This document shows positions 10,281 through 24,424 of a stretch of 64,000 bases of DNA, in pieces; the stretch's first letter is position 1, and each line of letters begins with the position of its first letter. The stretch spans positions 315,401-379,400 of the forward strand of contig ML976660.1 of assembly GCA_010015655.1 (NCBI GenBank), read 5' to 3'. Source of the DNA: Bimuria novae-zelandiae CBS 107.79. Taxonomy: Eukaryota > Ascomycota > Dothideomycetes > Pleosporales > Didymosphaeriaceae. Below the pieces are notes generated by a model. The model had not been told where the DNA came from. It saw nothing but the letters and a program-made list of their open reading frames with translations, and searched no databases. A program made the translations under genes and the position numbers.

Positions 10281-12326
10281 TAAAAAAAAGCGTTAGATAA
10301 CTTTACCTAAAAGATTAGTAAAATAATTAGCTACTACTACATATATTTAATTTAGAGCGACGATATAGCGTACGCTTAACTAAAGAAGCTTAAAAAGTAC
10401 TTTTACTTATTAATAATTAAAAGGAAGCTATAGCTTTAAGTAAAATATTAGTAATTATAGAGCTAACCCCGTAATAATATTAATACCTAGCTAGATAAGT
10501 AGTTATATATTATACGTCTATGCGAGGTAGTAAACCTACCTAACGTTATATTACTATAATCACAGTGCGATTTCCTACTTACTATTAAAGGTTTTAATAA
10601 CATATAAGTAACTACTTAGCAAGCTAATATATTTAAAGCATAAATTTAGAGATAGTCTATTAAGAGCCTAAATAGCCTTATTACTTAATTTACTATACAC
10701 TAGCGCTTAATAAGACTAGTAGTATTATTACTTAGTACCTTTACTATACTAAACATTAGTTAGAATTACGATAAGCTATAGGTAATAGAAAATATAAATA
10801 AAACTAAAAACAATAAAAAGCTTAAGTATCTATATAGCCTGAATATTAATTTAAAAACTATTAGTACCTTAAAGTAAATGGCAAGCCTTAAGAATAAACA
10901 CTTAAACTTAAAATATAAAAATAATTTAATAAGGCTATAGTAACTTAATTAATATTTAAGGGAGCTATAAAAGTAACACTTAAGATAAATATAAGTACAG
11001 TAAAAGTCAAAGACTAGGCAGGACTAGTAGCGTTCGTAGTCTTACTAGCACCATAATAGTTTAATAATTATAGATCTACGCTTAACACGATAAATAGATA
11101 TATATTATAGCTTATAATAAGCTCTAACTACGCAAGCGAGTAAATAGTTAATCTAAATTTAATTAATTAATAAATTTTTTACCTCGGATTAAATATATAT
11201 ATTATAAATAGTAAAGCCTATAGTTAGAAGAAGGAAGCTAATAGGATAGGTAAAATTATTAATACTAAAAACTAAGAGCTATTAATACATAAGTAAGGAG
11301 ACGTTATCCTACTAATTAATACGCCTAAAGGCATAAAGTAAATAAAGCTTACCTACGTTATATATATTTTAGAATTTCTTACTAACGTTATTAACCTGTC
11401 ACGCTGTTAATTAATTAGTATTTATTTTAAGATAAGACTATTTATATTAGAAGAGCTAAAAGAATGTAGTTTATAAGCTTAATTATATTAGTAGCTACTA
11501 GTTAATAGACGCTAAAGACATAGAGAGACTAGATACTAGTTTTTTACTTATAGCTTTAGTACACACGCGCAAGAAGCCTTTATACAAACTAAAGAAGTAA
11601 CTATAGCTTACTACAGCGGAAGCATATGTCATGTGGGGCCACGCTAGTAGAGAGGCGATCGAGCACTTGCCTAAGAGCGTTAAAGGCCTACATATCTTAG
11701 ATAGCTAAGCACCAAAGTAGAAGGACTATAAGACGTGTATATAGTTAAAACTAACAAAGATCGTTAGTCATAGGCCACCTTAAGAACTAGTAACTTAACT
11801 ATTTTAACGTATTAGTATAGATATAATATAGCTTTTAGAGTAAGGAGAGCGTTATTATAATAGTAATTAGTATTTATTCTACGCTTTTAATTAGCATACA
11901 AAGTAGCATAAAGGATACTATATACTTAATAAGATAAAGACTACTTTAACTAAAGTCTTTAAGTAATTACTAGCTAAGATACAGTAGCAATTCTAAAGCT
12001 AAGTTATTATTATAAGGCTAAATATAAAGGGTAGATACGTAAAACTACTAAAGCTCTATATAAAACTTAGAATTATTATTAAAGCTAGAGCTATAAAAGC
12101 TTAAAGTAGCGCTATTAAACGCATAAGGAAAACTATTATAATTTAAGACAAAGCTATACGCCTATATATAGGTCTACTAAAGGTATACGCTAATAAGTGC
12201 GTTATATTAACTATATACTTACTTAATTATATACTAACTAAAGTAATATAATAAGAATGCCTATACACTAAAGTGAAGAGGGCAAAGCTATTAGTTGCTT
12301 ACCTTAAAGTAATTAAAGTAAAAGCG
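10281..12326 (+). pseudogene. Copia-1 gag to integrase remnant
   Basis: RIP-ruined coding sequence on the plus strand. Around 11630-11800 a reading with stops shows WGHASREAIEHLPKSVKGL and then a Cys/Lys-rich linker, matching the GAG-pre-integrase and integrase start of Copia polyproteins. Further left only gag-like fragments can be guessed. Many TAG/TAA codons make the protein non-functional. The segment ends where Copia-2 inserts. Confidence 0.6.
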
Positions 12327-12331
12327 TATAT

Positions 12332-12480
12332 TGTAAGCAGGTGGGTGGTATGTGTATTAAGTGTATAGAATTGTATATCTCCGTGTAGTGTACATGGAGT
12401 AATTAGAGGCTCGTAAATAGGTAGGCAAGCTAACTTATAAGACTAGAGTCTTTATATAATATAGCTCTAGACTACTTACA
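12332..12480 (-). repeat. 3' LTR of Copia-2
   Basis: A 149-bp copy matching 24738-24886. The two differ at a handful of transitions. Orientation is given by the minus-strand gag. Confidence 0.85.
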
Positions 12481-15052
12481 CACCACCTTTAAATTTAAAC
12501 GTAGATTTAAAGTTAATATTAGCTATAGGTCCCCCTCCATCTGTATAAGAGATAGCTACATTTAGGTCGAGAGCTACACTTTGTAGTGCTAGTCTCAGTA
12601 TTAGTGCAGTCCCAGGTGGGTAGCCGTCCGCCGTCGCAGTGTAGGTGGATCTCGCTCTATACTACAGGCGTCCCTAGTAGTAGGACGTCTCCCAGAGCCA
12701 GTACTGAGATCCTGATTGCTTCACGTTCTGTGTTAGGGTTAATGAGCCTTGTAGGTGGAGCTTGATACATGATACGAGCATGTTTGCTCTATAGGGGTAC
12801 AGCGTAGAGCTGTGTACAGGATAGAGCTGAGTAAATATATAGCCTCGTTAAACCTGTAAAATCATATAGGAAAAACCAGGAAGAGTACTATACTATAGGG
12901 AAGCTTATCTATTTAAAGGAAATAGTTAAAAATAAAGAAGAAAAACCTAGTTTTTATGCTTCTACCTAAATAGTAGCTTAGCAAGGATATTAGCTAGTTA
13001 ACAACTTATTTAAATATATAAGATATTAATGTTATTTAATTAAGCTTCTTAGCGTAGCTAGTGATAATAGATATTAACATGTTGTAAAGTAGTCTTAAGA
13101 TAAGGCGTAGTAAAGGTAAGAAGACGGATAGTCTACTAATTATTATAGTATAGTAGGCGCTTATAATCTAGATTAAAGCTAATTTACTTAAAGACTTTTT
13201 ACTACTAAATTAGTTTAGTATTTATAAATAATGCGGTGACTAGCTCTACTTCTATAGTTAACTTAATAATATAGCGTTATAGTATTGCTTTCTAGTCTAT
13301 AGGTCGGCTAAATAGGAAGAAGATATAGCCTTAAGAGCTTTTACGTGTAAACTTATTATTAGCGTATAACGCATCTAATGCTTGAAAGAACTTAGATTAA
13401 GTCTAGTTAGCTATATAAACTAATTTATTTAAGATAAAAACTATATAGTAGAGAGCTTAATCTTTAGTGCCTAGTAAGTAGGCAATTATCTAATAAGCTA
13501 TATTAAAATAACGTAAAGATAGATTTATAAGGAACTTAGCTAGCTTAGAGTAAGCTTTTAAAATATTAGGCTAGATAGCTCTAGTTATATAGCCTATAGA
13601 GCCTACAAGCTAGGCATATTAATACTTAGTAAAGTTATTTACCTAATCTTTAGACAGTAATAGCTCTTTAAGAGGTAGTAGGGTAGCTAGTAACTTAGTA
13701 TATAGCTTTAGTAAAGGATACTTCTAAGCTAGCTTCTTGATGTATAAGGCTTAGGATAGCTAGAAAGAGCTACTCTTATAGTCTTTATAAGTTTATATTC
13801 TATAGAACGTTTAAAGCTTTTCTAGAGATTAAATCTTATATTAACGTAGTAGCTTTTACTTAAATTCCTGCAGTGTAGTCTTGTGGGCTGGTAGGCAGAG
13901 TACGACAATATTGTCTATATAGAAGAAGACTAGTAGCTTATTATTCTTCTATAGACAAGGTGCGTCTTTAACTTTATATAGGCATAGTTTAGTAAGTATC
14001 ATAGTAAGCTCTTAATACTAGAGTAGTAGCAAGGTCTTTAGGCTATATAGAGCTTAATATAGTTTTTATAAATAGTTAGTGTTAGAGAATCCTTCTAGTA
14101 GGTAATAATAGACTAGTATTATAATCTAAGCGTTAGTAAATGCGTTAATAGCATCGTACTAATAGATCTCTATATTAAAGTAGGTAGCTACAGCAACTAG
14201 AGCTTAGAATATTTAAACTACTAAAGTAGCTACGTAAGTATTCCTAGTAGTTATTTATAGATTGCCTTATATATAGATATAAGCTTTATATTTCGTGAGG
14301 TATCCTTAATTATTAAGCTTAAGCTTAAAGACTTATATTAACAGGAGGACTCCTTAGTCTTATAAGTTAAACTCTTACTAAGTAGTCCTTTTGTACGTGC
14401 CTTTTCGTTTCACATTATTAATCTCTTATTACATATCCTAGAGAAAGCCTTCCTTATGTGGAGATAGTATTCTTATTATATCTCTATAGAGACGCGGCTT
14501 AAGAGGTAGCTTGGTGTAGTAAAATCGTGTTTTTAACGCTGTAGCTAAGGCTGCTACTTATACTAACTAGTATATATTAATAAAGAAGCTACTACTATTC
14601 TAAATTAGTTTTTTAGACCTTATTAAACCTTTACGTAGTATACAAGAATAATAAAAGTTACTATTAATTAGTTCTCGATTCTCTACCTAATTTAAGTTTA
14701 TTTATAAGATAAAGTCTAATATTTGGCGCTTACGCTTTCTTAAGGATGTAGATACTAGAGGTAGACTAGCTAAAGTAGCTAATAAGGAGTGTAGTAAGCT
14801 ATTATAAAGTAAGCTGTATAAGTTACTATTAGCCTCTATAGTCTCCATTTAACTTAGTGTTAGAAGCTACTAATAGCGACTTCTAGTCTAATATAAGGTT
14901 ACTAATAGTCTTTACGTTAACTAGCTTTATTCTATAGTAGTAGTAGTCTAGTTAGACTTTTAGTCTAACGTAAGATTGTCTTTAAATTCTTCTATAGAAC
15001 TATCTTAGCTTTATATAGTAAGAAGTTAATACTCGTAGGCGAATTGCTCTAG
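12481..15052 (-). pseudogene. Copia-2 Pol remnant, RT/RNase H part
   Basis: Minus-strand sequence with frequent TAG/TAA and patchy similarity to Copia RT. The first roughly 370 bp next to the LTR (12481-12850) escaped most RIP and keep normal composition; the rest is AT-rich. Assignment rests mainly on position between the Gypsy insertion and the 3' LTR of a minus-strand Copia. Confidence 0.5.
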
Positions 15053-15057
15053 CTTAG

Positions 15058-15230
15058 TGTCACGAGTCGTAGGTCGAGGGCCCTCGACGGCCCTAGTCCG
15101 CTCTAGACCGGCGCTATCCGGGCCTTCCGCCTATCTACTTCCCTCGCCGCAGCCCTTCTCTTCCCTCTCTAAGGGATCGCCTTAGTACTGTGGATAGACT
15201 AAGTCGCCTGTAGTTAGGGCGCTTTTTACA
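15058..15230 (+). repeat. 5' LTR of Gypsy
   Basis: A 173-bp GC-rich LTR with its partner at 21894-22066; TG...CA ends and CTTAG target duplication outside. Confidence 0.92.
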
Positions 15231-15270
15231 ATACGATCCCTTACCCCCTTATATCTAATTCACCTATACG

Positions 15271-18200
15271 ATGGAATCGACACGAAGAGTTACCTGCCAG
15301 ACCTTAAAGATAGTAGAAGACCCTTAAAGCAGGTCACCACCCGTAGGACCCTCTAAACAAGAGCCTCCAATAGTTGCAACGCCCACAGAAGACCCTAGTT
15401 AGGAACAAGATAATAACTACCAGCATCTCCGACAACTCCCCAGAGCCCGAGGAGGGTCACGGCAACCCGGACGAGGCCAAAGACATAAGTAATAACCTAT
15501 TAAGCGATAGCTTAATAAAGGACGCGTCCTTAAGCTTAGATAATACTAGTTAAGACTAATTTAGGGCCTCTAGAAGCATCCGACGCCTGTAAAAGAAGGA
15601 TAGACAAGGCCAGGCCTGCACTAGCCACGATAAAAAACGTTAGATCTAAATAGCGGCTACTACCCTAGACGCATAGCTACTAAAGCTACTAAAACCCCCT
15701 TAATTTAAGGGCAAGGGTCGCAAGGAACTAAACTTATAGAAAAGGGCCTATAAGGACTATATTAACTTCTTACCCGCCCTTAAAACTAACAAAGCGTAGG
15801 TTAGGTTCGCAGTAAAATACTTAGAAGATATACAACGTAACTACTAAAACTAAATAGTCGCCAAGATCCTAGAGCGGAAGCGACACAGGAAAGTTACCTA
15901 AGACCTTCTATAGTAGACTATAGTAGACTCCCTAAAATTAGCCTAGGAGCGAAAGAGTGCCGCTTGCTAAAGGATTAAGATAGCTAAATAAGATAAGAAG
16001 ACCCCCATAGAACTCCTTAACTACCTTAAGGACTAATAGGAGGAATGTAACCTAAAAAAGGCCTTAAATAATAATAATAAAGACTATATTAATAACTTCT
16101 ATATAGCACTAGACAAGAAAATCTAAGAACGCCTTAAATAGTAGCCGCGTAAATAGAAGAGCCTCTCTTGCTTAGAAGCAAAAGTAAATATGTATTAGTA
16201 AGCGTTAAAACCTTATAAGTTAGGGAAATAACGCACATACGATATTAATAATAACTTCCTTAATAAGCTAGCTAACAAAAGGCGCGATCGAAAGCGATCT
16301 AGGTTAAATAACACAAGACTATACTAGAGACGCCACGACAGCGACTATCGCAACAAGGATGGTAAAAAGAAGGCTTAGGCAGTAGAAGACAGGGACAAGG
16401 ACTAATGCTTCTACTACCACAAACTAGGCTATTATAAGGCGTCCTGTTTAAAGTACAAGGCCAAGGCGGGGAAAGACAAGCTATAAACTAGGAGGCCTAA
16501 TAGTCTACAGGCAAGATTAACTATAATAAAAGTTAATAATAACTAGTTATAGCTATAAGGACCCCTAAGGATAGGAGTAGTAGCTTACTAATTACGCTGG
16601 ATAGTGAAGTATAGTATAAGGGTAACTAATAATAGATTAAAGCCCTAGTGGACTACGGAGCTAAAGCGAATTTCGTTAGTAGCAATCTAATAAAGCGGTT
16701 AGGGGTTGCGGTAATAATAATAAATGGCAAACGCTACGTGGCGCTGAACGGATAAGACTTAGGCGTTTTAGGCTAGGCGAAGCTCCCCTATACTATTATA
16801 GATAGTTACGGTAAAACCGAGAGCGGTAGTTGCCTATTTATAGTTAGTGATATTAGTAGATTTAACATAGTCCTAGGAATGCCCTAGCTAGCAGAATAGA
16901 ACCCTATTACAAACTTCTATAATAAGACTATCTGCTTCGCCCATGGGAAGCGCAAATGGACTAAGATCTCTACTAAATTAGTAGAAGAGTTTGCTGGCAC
17001 GGCTAAAGATATAGCAAATAACTATTTTATTATGTATGCCACCCTAAAGGACACATTAGGAGGCCCACCTAGGACGCTACCTAAAGAATACTAAGGACGG
17101 TAGGAGGAAGCCTTCTCCGAAGAAGCCACGAGTATCCTTGCCAACCATGGCCCCTACGAGATAAAGATCAATATTAAGAAAGGCAAGAAAGTGCCTTTTA
17201 GACCACTCTATAGTCTATTAGAGTTAGAGTCGGCAGTTCTGCGCGACTATATCTAGAAGAACCTTAAATAGGACTTTATTTAATTATCGCGATTAAGCGC
17301 TAGGGTACTAATCCTTTTTATAAAAAAAAAGGATAGAGGCCTCCGCCTCTACGTTAACTATAGGGGACTAAATGTAGTTACAATAAAGAACTAATACTTA
17401 CTTCCCTTAATATAGGAATCCCTTAACCGACTAGGGGATGCCTAGATCTATACTAAACTAGATTTAAGGGACGCCTACCACCGCGTCTAAATTAGGGCAG
17501 GAGATAAATGGAAGATAGCCTTCTAAACAAGGTATAGATAGTACAAATATATAGTAATACCTTTTAGCTTAACAAACGCGCCTGCGACCTTCTAAAGCTA
17601 TATTAACAATACACTATTAGACCTTCTTAACATTTGCTATATTATGTACCTCGACGATATCCTTATCTACTCTAAGACGAAGGAAGAACACATCTAGCAC
17701 GTTTAAACAGTGCTAGAACGCCTTATTAAACGCTAGCTATACGCCAAACTATCTAAATGCAAATTCCACACACGCAAGGTGGGATACCTAGGCTTTATAG
17801 TATCCCTAGACAGCGTAGAGATAGAGGAGGACCGCGTCGCCTCTATAAAAAATTGGCCTAAACTAAACTTAGTTTAAGCAGTTAGGATCTTCCTTAGCTT
17901 TGCTAACTACTATTAAAGGTTTATAAAAGGATTCTCTTAAGTGGCGGCACCCCTTTACGCCCTAACAAAAAGGCTAAAGGGAGCCACTAAGGGTAGATAG
18001 TAATAGAGACTTAAGAAATTAGTTATAATAAGCTTACTAAAGCAGGCTAAGGCCTTCTTTTACTAGCTAAAAGAGAGCTTCATGCGAGGGCCCTTACTAG
18101 CCTACTTTAACCCTAAAAGACTCTCGAGAGTGGAAACCGACGCTTTAGGTTTCGCGATCTTAGGTATCTTAAGCTAACCGCAACTAGATAAATATAGAAA

Positions 18201-20290
18201 GCTATAATAGTACCTAGTTACTTTTTATTCGCGTAAGATAAACCAGGCAGAACAAAACTACGACACGCATAATAGCAAGTTACTAGCAATTATTAAAGCT
18301 TTTAAGCATTAGTAATACTACCTAAAGGGTGTTAGTAAGAAGGTTAAGCTTCTAACTAATTATACTAACCTACAAAGGTTCATGTCTATAAAAGTCCTAA
18401 CTAGACAATAGGCAAGGTGGGCCGAATGGCTCGCAACGTTTAATTTTAAAATTAAATACTATCTAGAAAGGATAAATCCTGCTAATAGACTATCGCGGAG
18501 ACCTGACTACGAGTTAGAGGAGGAAACAAGCTTAGGCGGGACAGGCAGTTCCTAGTAGAGACTTCTTAAGGCCCTATAGCACAAGTTATAGCTAAAAGGC
18601 GACGCTTTAGACGAAGCAGGCGTGGCAGGCAGCCTATAGCCACTAAAGTAGGCAGGAAGCCCTAGACTAGTGGCAGCGACGAGGGTCGCTAGACCTAGAA
18701 CGTTAGCGACTAAGAAGGCGGTGGCAAACAATTTAGTAAGCGCTTACCCTATAGTAGAGCTATTAAAGAGAAATAGCTAGGGGAACGAAACTATAGAACA
18801 AATCCTCTAGTACCTCTAAGGGCTAGAGATAGCAAAGCCAGAATGGCTAAAGCGCTAGATAATTAGACCGGCCAACCTATTACAGTACGAGAATAGGCTA
18901 TACGTGCCACCTCTAGTAAGGGTATACGTCCTTTAATAATGCCACGATAACCCCCTCGCGGGCTATTTTAGCTTTACTAAAACCTTAGAGCTAGTGCTGC
19001 AGGAGTTCTAGTAGCCTAGTATCTAATAATACGTAAAGGACTACGTCTAGACCTACTAAGCGTACTCTAGGGCGAAACCTGTCTAATACGCAACGCACGG
19101 CCAACTTAATAGCCTACTAGTCTTAAGGGGTATCTAGGAGGACATTACTATAGATATAGTAATAGATCTACTTAAGAGTAAATCTAGAGCCTATCGTTAT
19201 AATAGCATCCTAGTAATTATTAACTAGTTTTCTAAGATGGCACACTACATCCCCACGCGAAAGGACCTAAAGGTAGTAGAGCTAGCTAAGGTCTTTAGGA
19301 GAGAGGTTCTGCGCCTATACGGCCCTCTAAAGTTAATAGTTATAGACAAAGGCAGCCTATTTATATTAGCTTATTAAAGCACCTTTACTTAATATTTAAA
19401 AACTAAGTAACTCTTCTCTACTGCCTTCCACCCGCAGACAGACGGACAGACAGAATAATAAAAATAAACGCTTAAATAGTACCTTTAAGTGTTCTGTAAC
19501 TACGAACAATCTAATTAGGCGGACCTTCTATCTAAAGCAGAATATTCGTACAATAATAGCATCTATAGCTTTATAGGAGTGTCGCTATTTATTATAGTGT
19601 ATAGCCTAAATCTACTAATAGTAGGCCTGCCCCGAGAAGTATAGCTGCGCGGGTTAGTACCTATGGCAAGGGCCAGAGCGGCAGTTCTAGCCCAGACTAG
19701 GGCCTAGATGACCTAAGCGATCCTTAGGGCACAGGCGTACTAGGCGACGTGGTATAATAGGAAGCATAAGGCCTAAACCTTTATAGTAGGGGACATGGTA
19801 TACCTCGACGCCCGCAACATACGGTTAACTAGGCCTAAAAAAAAACTTAACTATAAGTCCTAGGGTCCCTATAGGGTAAAACGGCAGATTAGTTAACAGG
19901 CATATAAGCTAGAGCTGCTAAAGGACTTTAATATTTACCTAGTGTTCCATGTGTCTCTCCTAAACTAGGCAGCCCTAAAAGAACTACTATAACGAGAGTA
20001 AAGCCTGCCTAAGGTTATTATACTATAAGCAGGGGAGGATATATACCTAATTAAAGGAATTAGATCTAGGGTACTCCAGGACAGAGAATAGCTGTATAAA
20101 GTTAAGTAAAAAGGATACAATAGCGATAAGAACTAGTAGTTGTCTATAGAGGAGATCTCTAAAGGGGCGATAAAGCAGTTCCTAAAGGGCTTAGACAAGG
20201 AGACTAAAGGTCGCCCTAGACAGGAGCCTAAGAGGCGGGGTCGCCCCCCTAGAGAAGGAGGAAGACAGCACTCGATAGTAATTAGCAATA
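15271..20290 (+). pseudogene. Gypsy Gag-Pol polyprotein with chromodomain, RIP-inactivated
   Basis: The ATG at 15271 lies 40 bp after the LTR. A charged gag follows, then a zinc-knuckle remnant near 16405-16450 (CFYYHKLGYYKAS with one Cys lost), and an aspartic protease ALVDYGAKANFV near 16640-16690 in which the usual Ser of D-S-G is Tyr. RT carries LDLRDAYHRV and the YLDDILIYS catalytic box (17645-17680). RNase H lies about 18120-18360, and the HHCC zinc-binding domain near 18930-19080. The integrase core includes HPQTDGQTE near 19430. A C-terminal chromodomain-like LYKVK-KGYNSDKN-WLSIEE segment (20090-20160) would target insertion to heterochromatin in intact relatives. Frequent in-frame TAG codons, mostly at expected Gln or Trp positions, make it dead. 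Confidence 0.85.
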
Positions 20291-20989
20291 GATTACCCTA
20301 GAGAGTACACTTTATAGGCTGCGAAATACTAGAATAAATAGGGTAGAGGATTCTTGAATAGACTAAAGACTAGAAGGAGCTATCTAGGCCCATTTACGCC
20401 TCTTAGGGCCTAACAGAGGCTCACAAGCCTATTCGGACCGTACCCAACGCGATTATAGCTAACCAAAACCTAATTAAAACTACCTAAGGGTATAGAACGT
20501 GAATAAAATCTAGACACCGTTAATAAGGGCAGGAATCCCTAGATCGTACTAGATAACCCTCTTAATTAGTTAGGCGCTTAGACTTATAGACTTACTAGAA
20601 AGTCTCCTAACTACCTTTACTTTTAATTTTCTTCTTTACTTCCTCCGCAAGGAAGTCTAGCGTGGCTAGGATACTAGCCTTAAACGCTAACTACCCTAAA
20701 TTAGCATTAATAACCTAGGATTAGGGTTAAGGACCTTTACTAACTTAGGAGCAACCTTCTTGCGCCTAGGGGTAAGAGCACTAGTAGTAACTAGGGAGGT
20801 TAGACTACTCCCCTCTATAGTAAAAGCTTTCCTCTTCCGCTTCTCCTTAATAAAGAGGCCTACCACTGGAATAATCTCCTTAGGAGGCCAGGTGTTATAA
20901 CCCGAGTAGTAGGGGGTTAACGGGTTTCCGCAGAATTTGGATCCGGTAGCCCTATGTAACTTAGTCTAGATAACCCTTAACTACACTAG

Positions 20990-21601
20990 ATAACACTTAC
21001 ATAATAATATTACTCTATTCCGTCTCTAGTACTTACGCGGTAGCTTTTACTAATACCTTATCTAATCTAGAGAGGTTAATCTTGTCGCATGTATATATAT
21101 TAATTTAGCTTAAGCGCGGCATAAGGGTAATTAAGGCACTTAACACGTTCTCTAAGTTGTCTTTAGGTATCTGCTACTAATTAGCCTCGAAACCCCTATA
21201 TAACCCTTAAAGCGCCAACTTACCTGCTAATAATCCTTATTACTGCTATAGCAGGCATCGTAGCGGCAGATTAAATCGTAGTCCTTTAAATCTATTAGGC
21301 TAAGATTAACATACACTACCCTAGACTAGACACAACGTATCTCCTTAACCTAAAACTAGCAAAGCTTTATCTTCTTGTAATTAGACTACTTAAGGCTATC
21401 TAGGATAATAGGAAGGCAGGTATAGCACGGGTTAATAGTACTAACCACGCTCGCACGCGCCTTATTAACTAGGGTCTTAAGGATAGCGTTTGCGGTACTT
21501 ATAGTGCTAAATAGCGTGGGTATATCTAGACAAAGTCCAAAGGTTGCTGAAGAGGGCGGTGGAGAAGTGACAAGTACGGGGACGACTCGACAGGCCTGCA
21601 C
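20990..21601 (-). pseudogene. antisense accessory ORF remnant of the Gypsy element
   Basis: Between the chromodomain and the 3' LTR is about 1.6 kb that the standard polyprotein does not need. On the minus strand an ATG at 21601 opens 71 codons, and the same frame continues past TAG/TAA codons with coherent composition, including a Cys-containing SLIDLKDYDLICRYDACYSS block. Extra antisense ORFs of unknown role are known in some plant and fungal Gypsy elements; I do not recognise this one. The downstream limit is arbitrary. Confidence 0.35.
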
Positions 21602-21893
21602 TAGGTTAGTCTACCTTTATAACCCCCAAATTTAGAGCGACTGGGTACCGAAATAGGGGGCATCTAGGGTTAGGCACCCTAGACTGCTATAGATTAGCTA
21701 GGTCGTACTTACGGGTTAGGGAGCCTCTAGGATGAGGTAAGCCGCCGAGTAGAGAGTAAGAACAAGGGTTTTAGGCCTTAGTATAAGCCTAAGATTTAGC
21801 TTACGTTATTAGCTTACGTAATACGTAAGACTTAATTAGGCTAGTCATCACGTGCTTATTCTCGCGATCGAGACCCTTAAAGAAAAGAGCCTT

Positions 21894-22066
21894 TGTCACG
21901 AGTCGTAGGTCGAGGGCCCTCGACGGCCCTAGTCCGCTCTAGACCAGCGCTATCCGGGCCTTCCGCCTATCTACTTCCCTCGCCGCAGCCCTTCTCTTCC
22001 CTCTCTAAGGGATCGCCTTAGTACTGTGGATAGACTGAGTCGCCCGTAGTCAGGGCGCTTTTTACA
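21894..22066 (+). repeat. 3' LTR of Gypsy
   Basis: Matches 15058-15230. It retains C/G at the few sites where the 5' copy has T/A, so it is the less mutated copy. Confidence 0.92.
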
Positions 22067-22071
22067 CTTAG

Positions 22072-24400
22072 AACCTTATAAAAAAGATCTATTTTATTAC
22101 ATAGTTAATAAAATAGGTTTTCGCAAAAGGTAATATCTTTAATATAAATTATTTTACCTTTATAAGCTTGGCTTCTCGCCTTAGGCATCTAGATTTAGTA
22201 AATATTTAATAAGTTATAGCTAACTAGATATCCTACTAGGGCTTAAAGACTAAGCTTATCAGTTTATAGTATCTACTTACGCAGTGCATATACTTAGTAG
22301 CTATAAATACGTGGGTAAGTAATTAATAGCTTCCTACTATAAGTAATTTTAAATAGTGTTTTTTGGCCTCATAATCGCGTGGGTGTGCGATTAAGTAGGT
22401 ATACTACTATAATATAGATCTTAGAGCTAATTGATAGAGGTAAGTTTAAAGTAATCCTTATAAAATAACTTCTTTTAATAAGACTTCTCTCTAAGCGCTC
22501 TACTAAGCCAGTTTACTCCTTAATATATAGAACTCTAGTCTATAGCTTAATGCCTTCTCTCTAATAATAGTCTTTAGTAAAGTTATCTATTAGACTATAT
22601 CCTCGCTTGTTATTAGCAATAAGAAAGGTAACAGTAGTTTTAAATTCTTATTTAATTATTTAATTTAGTTGCCTAATTATAAATAGGAGTATAAGCTTGT
22701 CTCGCACAGGTATTATATAGATAAAATAAAACTTTAAGAATAGATTAAATTTATAGAATACGTATTAATTACTATTATAAGCTCGTGTATTAAGCTTAAT
22801 TAGGTTAATAATAATACTCTTAAAAGCCCGTGTTGCTCCTATATTATAGCCTATCTAACGTAAGATAATCTAATAAGCTTTACTCTAAAGGCATTCTTTG
22901 TAGTTAATTATTTAAGAAGTAAGTCTAGTCGCTAGCTATATACCTATTACGTAATACTATAGTTAATTAATAGCGTTACTACTTAAATATCTTATAAGGA
23001 TATAGAGTTGTGCCTTACTAAGTAATCTTAGTTTAGGCGATAGAGCAAAGTATTATAGTTAATATTAATAAGTAGTAAATACTTGTGGCTAAGTAGTAAG
23101 ATAGAGGTTTAGTTTAATAAACTACTAGCTAGTATCTACTTAGTTTTATAAGACTAGCGATGTCTTGTATTAGTAAGCCTAATAAATTAAACTAATATAA
23201 AGTGTTTCTACCTACGTTAAAATAGACATTTAACGATAATAGTTAGGCTAGAGAGACTAGGCTTATAAAAAAAGCTAAGAATTAAAGCTACATACTTAAG
23301 CTTCGTCTTCCTTTATTTTTAAAATATTAATAAGAGTGTCTCGACTTTTCCCTATGCCTATATAGCTATCTCTAATCCTCCTACGAGTACGACGTCGTCA
23401 GGTAATATAAGAGCTTTCTATTAGAACTTGGTAAGATTATTATAAATATAAATATTAGTAGCAGGATCTAGCGTCTATAAGTAAAAAAGTAAGAAGTATT
23501 AATGCACTAGCTAATTTTTAAATACTAATAAGTAAATAGCGTAAGCTTTATGCAAAAAGTCGCCTATAAATATATTACTTACGTTAATTTTTATTAAATT
23601 AGGTTTTACTCTATAGTTCTTATAGCTCCTTTACTTTTTATAGCGCTAATTCTTCTTTTAAACCTTATTTAGTATACCCTTCTTATTTTTAGCTTTAAAC
23701 TCTGCTATCTTCTTAGATTTTTAAGGTTTTCGACAAATCCTCCTTTGTGTAGTAAGGTGTTAATGTACGGGCACTGTCCCCAGTAGTATAGTTCGCCGCA
23801 AAGACAAAGCTTTAATAGCTTGTCTTAACAAGGTCTCTTTCCATTATTCTATCTATATAGAGACTCTTCTTAATTTAGTGTAGCTGCAAATACTCTACTC
23901 TAGGTAGTTAACTTCGTTATAGTTATATAATAGTAGTATAAGTATCCTGCAGGCAGCTTAGGTAGTGTTAGCTAAATAAAATTACTATATAAGCTTACTT
24001 TTATATTAAATACTATAATAACAATAATAATAGCGTAGCTAGGATTAACTTGCTTAATCGCTTAAATAAAGTTTTTATAAGACCTATAGCTATTTGTCTT
24101 AGATAGCTTAAGTTACTTAGCTCTATTATAGGTAGTAAGAAAGGTACTATACTATTCCTTTAAATTCTTTCTACAAGGATAGAGTACTTTAGCCGTGTTA
24201 TAGGCTTTCTAGACCTAATATTCTTAATTAGCTATTATAGGGCTATAGAGCTCCTATAGCGTCTTAAGCTAATTATAGAGGAACTTTTAGTATTTAATTT
24301 AATAAACTAAGTCTTATATAATTATATTAGCTATATACGCTTTAATTTAACTAATCTTATCTTTAGTTCGCCTATATTCTTTAAGCTCTTTATAGTAAAG
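22072..24400 (-). pseudogene. Copia-2 gag/protease/integrase remnant
   Basis: AT-rich, RIP-damaged continuation of the Copia-2 polyprotein on the minus strand, downstream of the intact gag start at 24643. Stops are frequent and I could not place individual domains with confidence. Confidence 0.5.
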
Positions 24401-24424
24401 ACTTATTTCCTGGTTGTCCTGCGC

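Larger units (their letters stand above)
15058..22066 (+). mobile_element. Gypsy (Ty3-like chromovirus) LTR retrotransposon nested in Copia-2
   Basis: Two 173-bp LTRs (15058-15230 and 21894-22066) start TGTCACGAGTCG and end GCTTTTTACA. They differ at only about four transition sites. The target duplication CTTAG is at 15053-15057 and 22067-22071. It is less AT-rich than its hosts but still full of TAG codons at CAG/TGG positions. Internal order gag, protease, RT, RNase H, integrase, chromodomain is Ty3/Gypsy. It is likely the youngest insertion of this stack, because it sits innermost and its LTRs are the most similar. Confidence 0.92.
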
